Below, in pieces: positions 63,860 to 64,000 of a stretch of DNA of 64,000 nt. How positions within the stretch are numbered: the stretch's first letter is position 1; the number at the start of each line of letters is the position of its first letter. The stretch covers positions 20,376,278 to 20,440,277 of the forward strand of contig OY783194.1 in assembly GCA_963678675.1 (NCBI GenBank). Reading direction: 5' to 3'. The DNA is from Xiphydria camelus. Lineage: Eukaryota > Arthropoda > Insecta > Hymenoptera > Xiphydriidae. Made by a program: the position numbers and the translations under genes. The notes below the pieces were generated by a model. It ran no database searches. It saw nothing but the letters and a program-made list of their open reading frames with translations, and had not been told where the DNA came from.

Positions 63860-64000
63860 CCTCCAGCGCGGTCACTACAAGAGATGGCTGGTTACGAATT
63901 CTCCGGAAATTACCTTCCAAGGAAGGTTTGGGACCCCGAGCTATTGTGTACATGAATTCGGTCTCTTACCTACGAGTATACCTGCGCTCTTTCCTATACT
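63860..64000. other. Window end, nothing recognised
   Basis: No gene or repeat is seen in the last 140 bases. Confidence 0.5.

Overview
The window looks like a transposon-dense stretch of an arthropod nuclear genome, most likely an insect and perhaps a hymenopteran such as an ant. The signs are spliceosomal GT-AG introns, AT-rich DNA, no operons, and piggyBac, Tc1/mariner, P, Transib, PIF/Harbinger, Mutator-like, gypsy and jockey elements together. I find no convincing single-copy host gene. Almost every coding stretch belongs to a mobile element, and many insertions are nested. Several nests can be resolved because removing the insert plus one target-site duplication (TSD) restores a reading frame. 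These are all readings by eye; no alignment or search was run.

Layout. 0.7-6.4 kb: a Mutator-like (MULE) transposase gene split at 1661/5523 by a 3.86 kb unassigned DDE-type transposon with 25-bp terminal inverted repeats (TIRs), a one-intron gene and scattered CACCTCCGT repeats. 6.4-8.0 kb: foldback elements. 8.19-10.64 kb: piggyBac 1, one frameshift. 11.03-11.74 kb: internally deleted mariner. 11.87-13.0 kb: LTR, primer-binding site and gag of a truncated Ty3/gypsy-like element. 13.1-18.2 kb: decayed P-type element with THAP domain, carrying four small elements. 19.77-21.76 kb: Tc1/mariner relative with about 330-bp TIRs. 22.3-24.0 kb: two Harbinger deletion derivatives. 24.4-25.4 kb: pseudogene of a PIN/XPG-like transposon protein. 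26.3-26.7 kb: DDE_Tnp_4 fragment.

26.85-30.51 kb: Transib (RAG1-like) copy 1, decayed, with a nested MADF-bearing Harbinger derivative; a second Transib-type end abuts it. 32.2-36.5 kb: jockey ORF1 interrupted by a Harbinger derivative, with piggyBac 2 placed in the TTAA at that junction. 36.5-50.7 kb: a PIF/Harbinger element whose nuclease gene and antisense MADF gene have interleaved exons. It is invaded by a deleted Transib-like element, a foldback, a 3.3 kb element with about 490-bp TIRs, and a young gypsy retrotransposon with apparently identical LTRs. 52.90-57.62 kb: Transib copy 2, the best candidate system here. It has an apparently intact three-exon 716-codon RAG1-like transposase, 38-bp TIRs beginning with the V(D)J heptamer CACAGTG, and a 5-bp TSD. 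57.6-64 kb: small elements, large inverted repeats, a probable fifth Transib-like derivative and three kinds of satellite.

Four Transib-type elements share a CACAGTG end plus a subterminal tandem array (units about 108-141 bp) downstream of the transposase or its remnant. At least three insertions lie in GC-rich parts of older small elements at CGNCR-like 5-bp targets.
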